In this document: piece by piece, positions 55,230 through 63,349 of the stretch | Layout of the letters: each line of letters begins with the position of its first letter | Numbering within the stretch: the stretch's first letter is position 1 | Assembly: GCA_016218085.1 (NCBI GenBank) | Contig: JACREY010000011.1 | Span: forward strand, 1-64,000 | Reading direction: 5' to 3' | DNA: 64,000 nucleotides | Origin: Ignavibacteriota bacterium | GTDB lineage: Bacteria > Bacteroidota > Ignavibacteria > Tepidaquicellales > Tepidaquicellaceae | Notes under the pieces: model-generated | What the model was told of the DNA's origin: nothing | Seen by the model: only the letters and a program-made list of their open reading frames with translations | The model's database searches: none | Program-made: the position numbers and the translations under genes

Positions 55230-57773
55230 TTAAAATCCAACTTTCATATTAAAGAAAATATTTCTTTCGGCTGCGGGAATCCAGTTGGGAGTGCCCGTCC
55301 AGTCAACTCCGCCTGTTGTTTCGTATAGCCTGTCAAAAATATTGTTCACCTTCAGAGAGGCTTCGAGTGTACGGAAATATTTGCTTAAATTTTTTGAGCC
55401 AATAAGCGGAACAATATCCAGCGATACACCTGCATTGAAAACAGTATAGGGATTTATAATTTTATCCACATAGCCGGCAACCTGCGTGGCGGCAGGATTT
55501 TTTCTTTCGTTTTCGGAGTTATCGAGGTACTGCTTTCCGATATATTGCATAGTAAAGTATGCGCCGAGTCCGAAATCCGAATTGAAGTTAAGAGAAAGAT
55601 TTCCGATGATTTGCGGATTCAATAAAATTTTATTTCCCGAATAATCATTTCCGTAAATAATTTTTCCTGCTGAGTCCACTCCGTTGATTTCTGTGTATTC
55701 CCTGAAATAATTATCCGTGAGCGCAAGGTTTCCGTTTAAAGTAAGTATGGGATTTTTATACCTGATGCCGCTGTAAATCTGGGCAATTAAATCATATTCA
55801 AACTCAAATTCTATTCCGCGGTGAACGGACTTGCCCGCATTGCCGTTGATGGGCTGTCCTACATTATCGAGCTGTCCGTTGTTTACGATTTCATTTGTAA
55901 AGTTCATCCAGTAGAAATTCAGATTTGCCTTGAGCAGGTTTGTGCTGTATCCGAAGCCGAGCTCGAAGTTTGTCATTTCTTCCGGCTTGATAAGCGGGTC
56001 GGAATAAGTGCCGCTTAGCGTATCCACAACCCTGAAGTTCGGGCGCGAGTAAGGGCTTTCGGCATCATAAATATCTTTCAGACGCGGTTCGCGGCGCGCC
56101 ATAGATACATTTGCAAACACGCGGAAGTCATTATTGATATTATAATTCAGTCCGAGGCGGGGAGTGAAGAAATTATAATCAACGTCGAACTTATACGGCT
56201 TGTTCGCATCGTTATCTATAGAATACCTGTGGAATGCAAACTGCAGACCGAGCATTGCCGTGAAGTTTTTATTGAAACTGTATATTTCGTTTACATAAAG
56301 AGACGCGGTTTTTTTCTTTCCCTCATAGTAGTAATACCTGTAATTAGCCAGAGTATTGGGAGGAAGCACGCTTCCGAAAGAAACCTCACCGTAATGCTCG
56401 GAGCTGTGAATGCGAAGTTCGCCGCCGATAAGAAGATTTCCTTTATCACCTGAGTGCTTCCATTGCACCTTCGGATACCATCCGTAGTCGTTGTTGTTAA
56501 CGAAAAGATTCACAACCATGTCGCTCCTTCCGACTTCATATCCCTTCCCTGGTACAAAAACAATCGTGCCGTCGGGATTCCGGTTGAAATACGCGGGATT
56601 AAACGAAGCGGAATCGTGAGTATAAAAATTCGGCAGGCGGAAATAAGAAAAATCCGCTCCATAAGAAATCGGATAATTTGTAATAAAATATCCTTCACCG
56701 CGCATATAGCTGAGCGTATTCGATATAAAAAGATTTTTTGTCGCCTGAAGATTATAGACCAGCTCGTAATGCGGCTGGTTGTAATTGTCGGTTTCGTTTG
56801 GGTATTCGAGAGGATTGTAACGCCTGTCTTTGCGCGCATCGCCCGAGATTTTTCCGTCGAGATAATCTTTTGAAACTCCGTAATATGCAAGATGATTTTT
56901 TATCGGCGAGCCGTAGAAATTCATTTTAATTACGGAATTTGCTCCGAGCATTTTTCCTGCGCTTAAAAAATAGGACCAGTGGTCCGACCATGATAAATTC
57001 CTGTAGCCGTCCGATTTTGTCTTTGAAAATTTTCCGTAGAAACCAAAACCGTTATCGAGCAATCCGGACGAGTATTCCATTGAATATCTTCTTGAATTAT
57101 AATCCCCTGTTCCTGCATTCAGGTTTATGAATTTATTTTTAAAATAATCCAGAGTCTGTATATTAATCACTCCGCCTATGCTGGATGTGCCGTAAAGCGC
57201 CGTGCCTATTCCGCGCTGAAGCTGTATGCTCTCTACCGAAGAACCGATATCCGATAAATCCACCCAATACACCTGATGGTCTTCGGCATCGTTTTGCGGA
57301 GTTCCGTTTATAAGGATTGCTATTCTTTTCTGGTCGAATCCGCGTATCGAAAAATAAGAGTACCCGATTGATGCTCCCGATTCCGAATATGCGTTAATGT
57401 TCGTGCTGCCGTTTATGAACATCGGCAAATCCTGCATCCAGTAACGCCTTTCTATTGTTTCCCTTTTTATGTTTTCGAATGTAATAGGCGTAAGCCTTTC
57501 CACTCCCCTGAGGGCATCCACCTCTATGGTGTTCGTTTCGTATTTGATAGTGTCTTTATCCTGAGAATTTGCATATCCGGTAAATAGTAAAATGCCCGCC
57601 ACGGCGGGTGCAAAGAGCGCATAAATAGTAAATAGTAAAACGTGAATCGTGAATCGTGAATCGTGAACAGAAAAGCGCGAACTTTTTTTTCCTTCTGACT
57701 CCTGACTTCTGACTCCTGACTTCTTTCCTGTTTTCTTTGCTTTAAGAAAAGCAGTTTTAATTAATGTTCCCAT
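55230..57773 (-). CDS. TonB-dependent outer-membrane receptor under TPP riboswitch control (thiamin-related uptake)
   Basis: 847 aa from the ATG at 57771-57773. The ATG at 57830 lies in the riboswitch terminator and is rejected. The plug domain spans about residues 100-210 (WMQDLPMFINGSTNINAYSESG, in pieces; RGFDQKRIAILINGTPQND; GGVINIQT) and the beta-barrel runs to the terminal ERNIFFNMKVGF with its final Phe. Residues about 17-64 are encoded by repeat units (57582-57724) and include the apparent signal-peptide core VLLFTIYALFAPAVAGILLF. Bacteroides OMthi, behind a TPP riboswitch, is the precedent for thiamin import; here the cargo is inferred. Tandem paralogue at 58005-60455. Confidence 0.93.
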   Translation of the reverse strand: MGTLIKTAFLKAKKTGKKSGVRSQESEGKKSSRFSVHDSRFTIHVLLFTIYALFAPAVAGILLFTGYANSQDKDTIKYETNTIEVDALRGVERLTPITFENIKRETIERRYWMQDLPMFINGSTNINAYSESGASIGYSYFSIRGFDQKRIAILINGTPQNDAEDHQVYWVDLSDIGSSVESIQLQRGIGTALYGTSSIGGVINIQTLDYFKNKFINLNAGTGDYNSRRYSMEYSSGLLDNGFGFYGKFSKTKSDGYRNLSWSDHWSYFLSAGKMLGANSVIKMNFYGSPIKNHLAYYGVSKDYLDGKISGDARKDRRYNPLEYPNETDNYNQPHYELVYNLQATKNLFISNTLSYMRGEGYFITNYPISYGADFSYFRLPNFYTHDSASFNPAYFNRNPDGTIVFVPGKGYEVGRSDMVVNLFVNNNDYGWYPKVQWKHSGDKGNLLIGGELRIHSSEHYGEVSFGSVLPPNTLANYRYYYYEGKKKTASLYVNEIYSFNKNFTAMLGLQFAFHRYSIDNDANKPYKFDVDYNFFTPRLGLNYNINNDFRVFANVSMARREPRLKDIYDAESPYSRPNFRVVDTLSGTYSDPLIKPEEMTNFELGFGYSTNLLKANLNFYWMNFTNEIVNNGQLDNVGQPINGNAGKSVHRGIEFEFEYDLIAQIYSGIRYKNPILTLNGNLALTDNYFREYTEINGVDSAGKIIYGNDYSGNKILLNPQIIGNLSLNFNSDFGLGAYFTMQYIGKQYLDNSENERKNPAATQVAGYVDKIINPYTVFNAGVSLDIVPLIGSKNLSKYFRTLEASLKVNNIFDRLYETTGGVDWTGTPNWIPAAERNIFFNMKVGF
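57582..57724. repeat. Composite short-repeat island inside the receptor's N-terminal codons
   Basis: In plus-strand order: AAATAGT (57582-57588); CCCGCC-AC-GGCGGG hairpin (57595-57608); AGAGC (57614-57618); AAATAGT twice (57623-57636); GTGAATC three times plus GTGAACA (57642-57669); GACTCCT and GACTTCT alternating, four units (57697-57724). The same modules occur in intergenic islands of the window. All are in frame, so the reading frame survives. Confidence 0.88.
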
Positions 57774-57779
57774 GATTAA

Positions 57780-57847
57780 AATTAATAAAAATAAAAAACG
57801 CCTAAACTTTTCCCGAACCTGATAAAACAAGGAAAAATTTAAGCGTT
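57780..57847 (-). terminator. Riboswitch-controlled terminator hairpin
   Basis: On the minus-strand RNA, AACGCTTAAATTTTTCC (57847-57831) pairs with GGAAAAGTTTAGGCGTT (57813-57797) with 15 of 17 pairs matched, followed by a T-rich run (TTTTTTATTTTTATT). The loop holds ATCAGGTTC (57815-57823), the exact complement of the aptamer core GAACCTGAT. Confidence 0.85.
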
Positions 57848-57857
57848 GAAAATAATT

Positions 57858-57945
57858 TGTAGTTTCCTACGGCGGCATTACCCGCATCAGGTTCTATGGG
57901 TCTTGTCTCAGCCTTTCCCGGAACGGGGAAAAGCACCCCAATACA
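57858..57945 (-). ncRNA. TPP (THI-box) riboswitch
   Basis: Minus-strand RNA carries, in order, GGGGTGC (57934-57940), a GC hairpin, GGCTGAGA (57906-57913), ACCC, GAACCTGAT (57886-57894), GCGGGTAATGCCGCCGTAGG + AAAC (about 57863-57885). These are the conserved segments of the THI box. The expression platform is the terminator about 11 nt downstream; the anti-terminator can form between GAACCTGAT and the terminator loop. In the bound state the terminator should form and switch the receptor off. Confidence 0.95.
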
Positions 57946-57968
57946 GCTATTATGCAAAAAGAACTAAA

Positions 57969-57999
57969 CAAAATTATTCACAATCGAATCAATTTGCAA
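57969..57999 (-). promoter_or_regulatory. Candidate Bacteroidota-type promoter of the riboswitch RNA
   Basis: TAATTTTG (complement at 57969-57976) matches the -7 consensus TAnnTTTG; a TTG lies 20 bp upstream (57997-57999). The transcript would start just before the aptamer, so the second receptor has its own promoter, independent of the upstream receptor gene. Confidence 0.5.
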
Positions 58000-58004
58000 G
58001 TGAT

Positions 58005-60455
58005 TTAAAATCCTACTCTCATATTAAAAAACAAATTCCTATCTGCAGCCGGAATCCATAACGGAACACCGTTTGCGCTCATCCCGCCAGTGCTTTCATA
58101 CAGCACGTCAAAAATGTTGTTAATCCTGAAAGAAACCTCGAGCGTCCTGAAAAACCTTCCGAGCCTGTCCGATTTGAAGAGCGGAATCAAATCCAGCGAA
58201 ATCCCTGCATTGAAGACCGTATGAGCATTAATAATCTTGTCAACATAACCGGGTGCGTTTCTTCGCTCCGGGTTTTTCCTCTCGTTTTCCGAATTGTCCA
58301 GGTATTGCTTCCCTATGTACTGCATTGCAATATATCCGCTTAATCCGATTTCCGAGTTGTAATTAAAAAGGAGATTCCCGATTATCTGCGGATTCAGCAG
58401 AATTTGGTTTCCTGAATAGTCGTTTCCGTAAATGTTTCCAAGCGAATCGATATAATTTTTTTCAAGATATGTGATAAAATAATTATCTGTCAGACTCAGG
58501 TTTCCGCTTAAAGTTATTTCGGGATTGCGTCCCGCCTTTCCGTTCTGAAATTTTCCTCCCATGTTGTATTCAAATTCAATCTCTATTCCCTGATGAACGG
58601 ATTTCCCCGCATTCCAGGTCATCGGCTGCCCGAAAATATCCAGCTGACCGTTGCTTACAATTTCATTCGTGTAATCCATCCTGTAGAAATTCAGGTTGGC
58701 CCTCAGCAGGCTTCCGCCGTATCCGAAACCAAGCTCATAATCATTCATCTCCTCATAAGTTACAAGCGGGTCCCTGTAAATTCTGTTTACTGTATCTATA
58801 GTTTTGAAATTTGGTTTCGCAGTCAGGCTTGTTCCGTCGTATAAATCGCTCAGCCTCGGCTCCCGCCTTGCAATGGATGCGTTCACAAAAGCCCGGAAGT
58901 ATTCATTGAAATTATAATTAAATCCAACCCTCGATGTCAGAAACTTGTAATCAACATCGAAATTGTAAGGTGTGTATGCCGAATTGTCAACTGAATACTT
59001 GTGATATGTGAACTGTATCCCGAACATGCCTGAAAGCTTTTTTGCCATGTTCGTGAATTCATTCAGATAAATCGAATAAGTGTTTTTATTTCCTTTGTAA
59101 AAATAATATTTGTAATCATCCGGCGTACCGGGCGGAAGCGCATTTGCAAAATCAATCTCCCCGCAGTTTTCCGAACGGTGCAGACGGAACTCGCCGCCAA
59201 TCAGCAGATTCCCGATATCCCCTGTGTGTCTTATGTGTACCTTCGGAAACCAGCCATAGTCGTTGCTTTTCGTGTTCAGTTTTGCAACCAGATCTGTGCG
59301 AGCAACCGTGTAACCTAATCCAAGTATTGTGTCTATTCTTCCCCTCTGATTGCGCAGGTAATAATTTATATTATAAGTGAAAGTGTCCCTTGCGTAAAAA
59401 TACGGAAGTCTGAAATGATGTAAATCATATCCCGCACTTATCGGATAGTTTGTCGTGAAAAATCCATCCCGTCTGATGTAATTAAATGTATTAGAAATGA
59501 AAACTGTTTTCGCCGCCTGAAGGTTGTAAACAAGTTCATAATGCGGCTGGAAAAAATCCGAAACTTCATTTATGTATTCAATCGGGTTGTACCGCCTGTC
59601 TGTGCGGATATCTCCGGTCACCTGTCCGTCGAGATATCTTTTTGTTATGCCCTTATATGCTGTGTGATTCTTCACGGGGGATCCGTAAATGTTCAGCTTT
59701 ATAACGGAACTTTCCCCCAGAATTTTTCCCGCACTAAGAAAATACGACCAGTGATCTGACCACGAAAGGTTTCTGTACCCGTCCGTCTTTGTCTTCGAAA
59801 ATTTTCCGTAAAATCCGAATCCGCCCTGCGTGAGACCAGACGAGTATTCTGCGGAAAACCTTTTCGAATTATATGCGCCGTAACCCGCATTAAGATTTAT
59901 GAATTTATTTTTGAAATAATCTATCGTTTGCAGGTTTACAACACCGCCGATTCCGGACGTGCCAAAAAGCGCCGTGCTTATCCCCCTCTGAATCTGTATG
60001 TTCTCTATGGATGAGGTAATGTCCGAAAGCTCTACCCAGTTCACCTGGTGGTCCATCGGGTCGTTCTGCGGCGTGCCGTTAAGCAGGATTGAAAGCCGCC
60101 TCTGGTCAAAACCGCGTATAGTAAAATATGAATAACCGACCGAAGCACCTGATTCTGAATAAGCGTAAATGTTAGTGCTCCCGCTCAGGAACATCGGTAA
60201 ATCCTGCATCCAGTAACGCTTTTCAATTGCTTCCTTCTTTACCGTCTCAAGAACAATCGGTACAACTTTTTCTATCCCCTTGATAGCATCCACCTCAATT
60301 GTAGGAGTCCTGTATGTGTTTGTATCTTCTGCTTCCTGTGCATCCGCTCTTATTGAAAACCCAAAGTTAAAAAGAAAAAAAACTGAAATCAGCAGTAAAA
60401 CTTTAAACTTCAAACCGCCGGCGGCCGGCCGCACCGCCTTTCTGTATGTTTTCAT
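58005..60455 (-). CDS. TonB-dependent outer-membrane receptor, paralogue of the thiamin-linked receptor
   Basis: 816 aa. Signal peptide core LLLISVFFLFNFGFSI with a GC-rich, repeat-like stretch before it (RPAAGG, coded by CGGCCGGCCGCCGGCGG). Plug domain with SGSTNIYAYSESGASVGYSYF and RGFDQRRLSILLNGTPQND, then a barrel ending AADRNLFFNMRVGF. Very similar along the full length to the 55230-57773 receptor, so the two arose by tandem duplication. It has no riboswitch in front; the aptamer lies after its stop codon and serves only the downstream copy. Its ligand may differ or its expression be constitutive. Confidence 0.93.
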   Translation of the reverse strand: MKTYRKAVRPAAGGLKFKVLLLISVFFLFNFGFSIRADAQEAEDTNTYRTPTIEVDAIKGIEKVVPIVLETVKKEAIEKRYWMQDLPMFLSGSTNIYAYSESGASVGYSYFTIRGFDQRRLSILLNGTPQNDPMDHQVNWVELSDITSSIENIQIQRGISTALFGTSGIGGVVNLQTIDYFKNKFINLNAGYGAYNSKRFSAEYSSGLTQGGFGFYGKFSKTKTDGYRNLSWSDHWSYFLSAGKILGESSVIKLNIYGSPVKNHTAYKGITKRYLDGQVTGDIRTDRRYNPIEYINEVSDFFQPHYELVYNLQAAKTVFISNTFNYIRRDGFFTTNYPISAGYDLHHFRLPYFYARDTFTYNINYYLRNQRGRIDTILGLGYTVARTDLVAKLNTKSNDYGWFPKVHIRHTGDIGNLLIGGEFRLHRSENCGEIDFANALPPGTPDDYKYYFYKGNKNTYSIYLNEFTNMAKKLSGMFGIQFTYHKYSVDNSAYTPYNFDVDYKFLTSRVGFNYNFNEYFRAFVNASIARREPRLSDLYDGTSLTAKPNFKTIDTVNRIYRDPLVTYEEMNDYELGFGYGGSLLRANLNFYRMDYTNEIVSNGQLDIFGQPMTWNAGKSVHQGIEIEFEYNMGGKFQNGKAGRNPEITLSGNLSLTDNYFITYLEKNYIDSLGNIYGNDYSGNQILLNPQIIGNLLFNYNSEIGLSGYIAMQYIGKQYLDNSENERKNPERRNAPGYVDKIINAHTVFNAGISLDLIPLFKSDRLGRFFRTLEVSFRINNIFDVLYESTGGMSANGVPLWIPAADRNLFFNMRVGF

Positions 60456-60474
60456 TTTACTATAAATTGAATTA

Positions 60475-60498
60475 CCGCAACAGATTAATCTGTTGCGG
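60475..60498. repeat. Perfect 24-bp palindrome between receptor and membrane-protein genes
   Basis: CCGCAACAGATT-AATCTGTTGCGG, self-complementary. Followed by TTTTTG on the plus strand, so it looks like a terminator for plus-strand transcription although the genes on both sides are on the minus strand; no T-run on the minus side. It lies in the likely promoter region of the 58005-60455 receptor and could be an operator or a dispersed palindrome. Confidence 0.6.
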
Positions 60499-60523
60499 TT
60501 TTTGTTTAAAATCCGGATATAAG

Positions 60524-62338
60524 CTATTTCAGTCTGAGCAGTATGTCAGTGTTGAATGAACTGATTTTATTTCTATCATTTTCCCTTTCGCCGTTAATAT
60601 TCTCGAATATAATCCGGTATTTAAGCATTTCGTTCTCCCCTTCCGTACTCATCTCTTTTATTGTCATCTCTTTTTTTGATGTCCGCAAATCCTCGAAGTA
60701 TTTTTCCAGCTTTACCCTGCAAATCTCATTTTCATTTTTATAAAAAATCATTTCCTGCAAATCGGCAGTGTACTCTATCCTGATATTTGCCGAATCAAGC
60801 GTAAAGCGGTTTCCCTTTTCCTGCTTTTCGTAGCTTTGGTATTTGTAGTCAACCAGATGGTCATAGCCTTTCACGCTCATGTTCCCGAAGTCTTTCAGGT
60901 TCAGGTAAAAATATTTATCACCCTGCACGAAGTTTTTCCTGTAAAGCGAATACTCAATTCCCATAAGCTCTGTAATCTTTGCTTCCTTGCTCTTGTAAAT
61001 ATTATTTACCGTTCCTGCAGTCAATGTGTCGATTTTTATATCGAACCACGGCTGGATTTTATCAAGTGATTTTCTCTCGCTCAGATATTGAATAACCGAG
61101 CTTACATCCTGTGATTCCTCTTCGGACACGGGATTCACGGCTTTCACTATCTTTCCGTTTACAAGAATGTTGTTCTTCACAAGTATCTCCTCCAGCCTCG
61201 AAAGCTGGCTGCGCTCCGACATGCTGAATGCGCCCCACGGACCGAATGAAGTGAGAAATGCAATTATGCAGAGCGAGTAAGGAATTATTCTTATGTTCTT
61301 TATCTTGCTTATCGAAAAATAAAATGCAATGAAAGTCAGCCATAATGCAAGCACGAAAACAAAATACCTTCTCTCCGTTATACCGTATTCACCCGTACGG
61401 CGGAGAATTGCTACAAACAACAGAATAATCAGCGGAAACAGAATCAGATAAAACCAACGAAGGAATTTTTTAATCCAGTTTATTCCCTCCATCTCCCTGA
61501 GCGGTTCGATTAAAAGTAAGGAAAAAATTCCCGTAGTGGAAAATCCGAGAATCAGGTAAGACACCCATCCCATCGGAAGCTGCCACTGTATTATGATTTT
61601 TCCAGCGTACAGGTATAATATCAGAAGGTATATAATTACCAGCGGCAAAAGGACATATTGCGTGAATATCTTTAAACCTTTCGGATAGAAATCCCTGCTC
61701 TCAAGCTCTTCCAGATTCTCCGGCATTCCCGAAAGGAAAAACCAGGTGTTGAAAACTCCGAGTATGAAAAAGAAAAGCTGCCCGTAAATTTCACCTTTGA
61801 ATTCAATATTAAACAGCTTGTCAAATGAAAGTATCGCAACCGATAATCCGATATATAAAACTCCCGAATATACTCCGGTTAGCAGTATCCTCATGAAAAG
61901 ATTCAGGTTGAACTGCCAGAATCCGTTTCTCTCCCGGGAAAAACCGCTGCTCACAAAAGGCGAGAACGATACCAGCAGGTGTGTGCCTGTCATGAAAAGC
62001 AAATAACGCGTAGTATCCGTAAATCCGGGCTTTTCCGGTAAAGTGAAATAATACAGTACAAGCATCACTATACCGGTCGCCTGAACAAAAAGTGAAACTG
62101 CATTCGAAACTTTTATCCGTTCCGTTATGAATTTAAGCGAAAGAAGAAATGATATTCCTAGCGAGCATACCATTACTATCTTGTAAAGGTGTTCCGTTTC
62201 TTCGCGCCTGTCAAACGGCTGCCCCATCAGGTAAATCATGAATGCCGAACCTATAAGCGAAACCAGAATTACAAAGGGAAACCGCAATAGCGTCTGTTTT
62301 GTGCTTTCTAAAAGTGCTTTTAATGAGGGTATTTTCAT
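60524..62338 (-). CDS. Polytopic membrane protein, DUF4153-like
   Basis: 604 aa. About 11-12 hydrophobic segments in residues 15-370, then a C-terminal soluble domain of 230 residues (DTLTAGTVNNIYKSKEAKITELMG). The N-terminus SLKALLESTKQTLLRFPFVIL and the helix pattern fit the DUF4153 family, of unknown function. No catalytic motif seen. Upstream of the two receptors on the same strand, 68 bp away, but with the palindrome between. Confidence 0.8.
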   Translation of the reverse strand: MKIPSLKALLESTKQTLLRFPFVILVSLIGSAFMIYLMGQPFDRREETEHLYKIVMVCSLGISFLLSLKFITERIKVSNAVSLFVQATGIVMLVLYYFTLPEKPGFTDTTRYLLFMTGTHLLVSFSPFVSSGFSRERNGFWQFNLNLFMRILLTGVYSGVLYIGLSVAILSFDKLFNIEFKGEIYGQLFFFILGVFNTWFFLSGMPENLEELESRDFYPKGLKIFTQYVLLPLVIIYLLILYLYAGKIIIQWQLPMGWVSYLILGFSTTGIFSLLLIEPLREMEGINWIKKFLRWFYLILFPLIILLFVAILRRTGEYGITERRYFVFVLALWLTFIAFYFSISKIKNIRIIPYSLCIIAFLTSFGPWGAFSMSERSQLSRLEEILVKNNILVNGKIVKAVNPVSEEESQDVSSVIQYLSERKSLDKIQPWFDIKIDTLTAGTVNNIYKSKEAKITELMGIEYSLYRKNFVQGDKYFYLNLKDFGNMSVKGYDHLVDYKYQSYEKQEKGNRFTLDSANIRIEYTADLQEMIFYKNENEICRVKLEKYFEDLRTSKKEMTIKEMSTEGENEMLKYRIIFENINGERENDRNKISSFNTDILLRLK

Positions 62339-62407
62339 TTGCTTTTTATTTTAAATTTATTTTATAAAACAAATGATAACAAGTGCCTTTATTTTCTCCT
62401 TTTGGGT

Positions 62408-63349
62408 TCAGGAATTGACTTTATTAATCTTGTACGTATAACTTTCACCGCTTGTTTCAGCTGATTCTCTTGTTGATGATATGTATTGCCCGCAGTTGCT
62501 GCCTATCCTGTTTTCTTCGAGTTCCCCGATGCTGACCAGTGTCTCGTATCCGTGTAAATTTAGCTTTTCAATAAGCCCAAACTTTTCTATTCCCGGCCTT
62601 ATGTATGATTTGTAATTATTCCTTATTACCTTTGCAGTCGGATTTAGCGGTGTGAATTTCAAAAGGAAAATTTCGGGATTGAAATATTTTTCCAGCACAT
62701 CCGCTTCCACGGGACTGCTTTCCTCGAGCGCAAAATTCAGAGTGATTTTCTTCCCGCCCTTCCCGTAAAATCTTTCGGAGTAATCCGCAATTTCCCCAAA
62801 ACTCCATTTTTTTACTGGAATCATTTCGTCCCGCCTTTTCCTGTCCGTTGTGTGAAGCGAAAACTGCAGTTGGAAATTTTCAGGGTATAAACTGTTTTTA
62901 ATATCAAGCAGTTTTTCGAAAAAATTTTCCGCTCCCTTCGGAGCTATTGTCGAAACAGACGGAATAAAATTCTCCGTTTCATACCTTTCGTAAAATTTCC
63001 CCAGCACCTCCAGGACAGCAGGATTGAAAGACGGCTCGCCAATCCTTGCAAATTGAATCTTGAATTTTTCTGTCCTTATTTTCCTGTCGGGAAATTTTCC
63101 GGAAACTATATAATCTATCTGTGAAAAAATTTCTTCTACGGAAAGTTTTTTTCTAAAACTGCCGCCTGCATCGCAGAACGTGCAGTCTACCGGGCACCCG
63201 CATAATGTGGATACTATTAAAACCCATTTTTTTTCTAACGGAAGCGGAGGCTGAATTGACTCCACAAACTCGATTACCCCGCCGTTTTCGAGTTCGGCTA
63301 TGTAAACCGTTGCAATATCTTCCGTCCCTGCTTTGGCTCTAATTTTCAT
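62408..63349 (-). CDS. RlmN/Cfr-like radical SAM protein
   Basis: 313 aa. The radical SAM cluster is CPVDCTFC, with GEPSFNPAV (a GEP motif variant) and FSLHTTDRKRRDEMIP as in RlmN/Cfr. A C-terminal Cys in GSNCGQY matches the catalytic C355 of RlmN. But the position of RlmN's methyl-carrier C118, seven residues before the first cluster Cys, is Ile; a Cys instead sits two residues before. It lacks the N-terminal domain of RlmN and is shorter than RlmN (about 380 aa). Methylation of rRNA is therefore not assured. The start lies 11 nt inside the flavoprotein gene, so coupled. Confidence 0.87.
   Translation of the reverse strand: MKIRAKAGTEDIATVYIAELENGGVIEFVESIQPPLPLEKKWVLIVSTLCGCPVDCTFCDAGGSFRKKLSVEEIFSQIDYIVSGKFPDRKIRTEKFKIQFARIGEPSFNPAVLEVLGKFYERYETENFIPSVSTIAPKGAENFFEKLLDIKNSLYPENFQLQFSLHTTDRKRRDEMIPVKKWSFGEIADYSERFYGKGGKKITLNFALEESSPVEADVLEKYFNPEIFLLKFTPLNPTAKVIRNNYKSYIRPGIEKFGLIEKLNLHGYETLVSIGELEENRIGSNCGQYISSTRESAETSGESYTYKINKVNS

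Noticed and set aside
57774-57830. Upstream ATG at 57830 as start of the TonB receptor
   Set aside because: It lies within the terminator hairpin of the riboswitch, so it would be transcribed only as part of the switch; the ATG at 57773 follows the T-run and is the plausible start.
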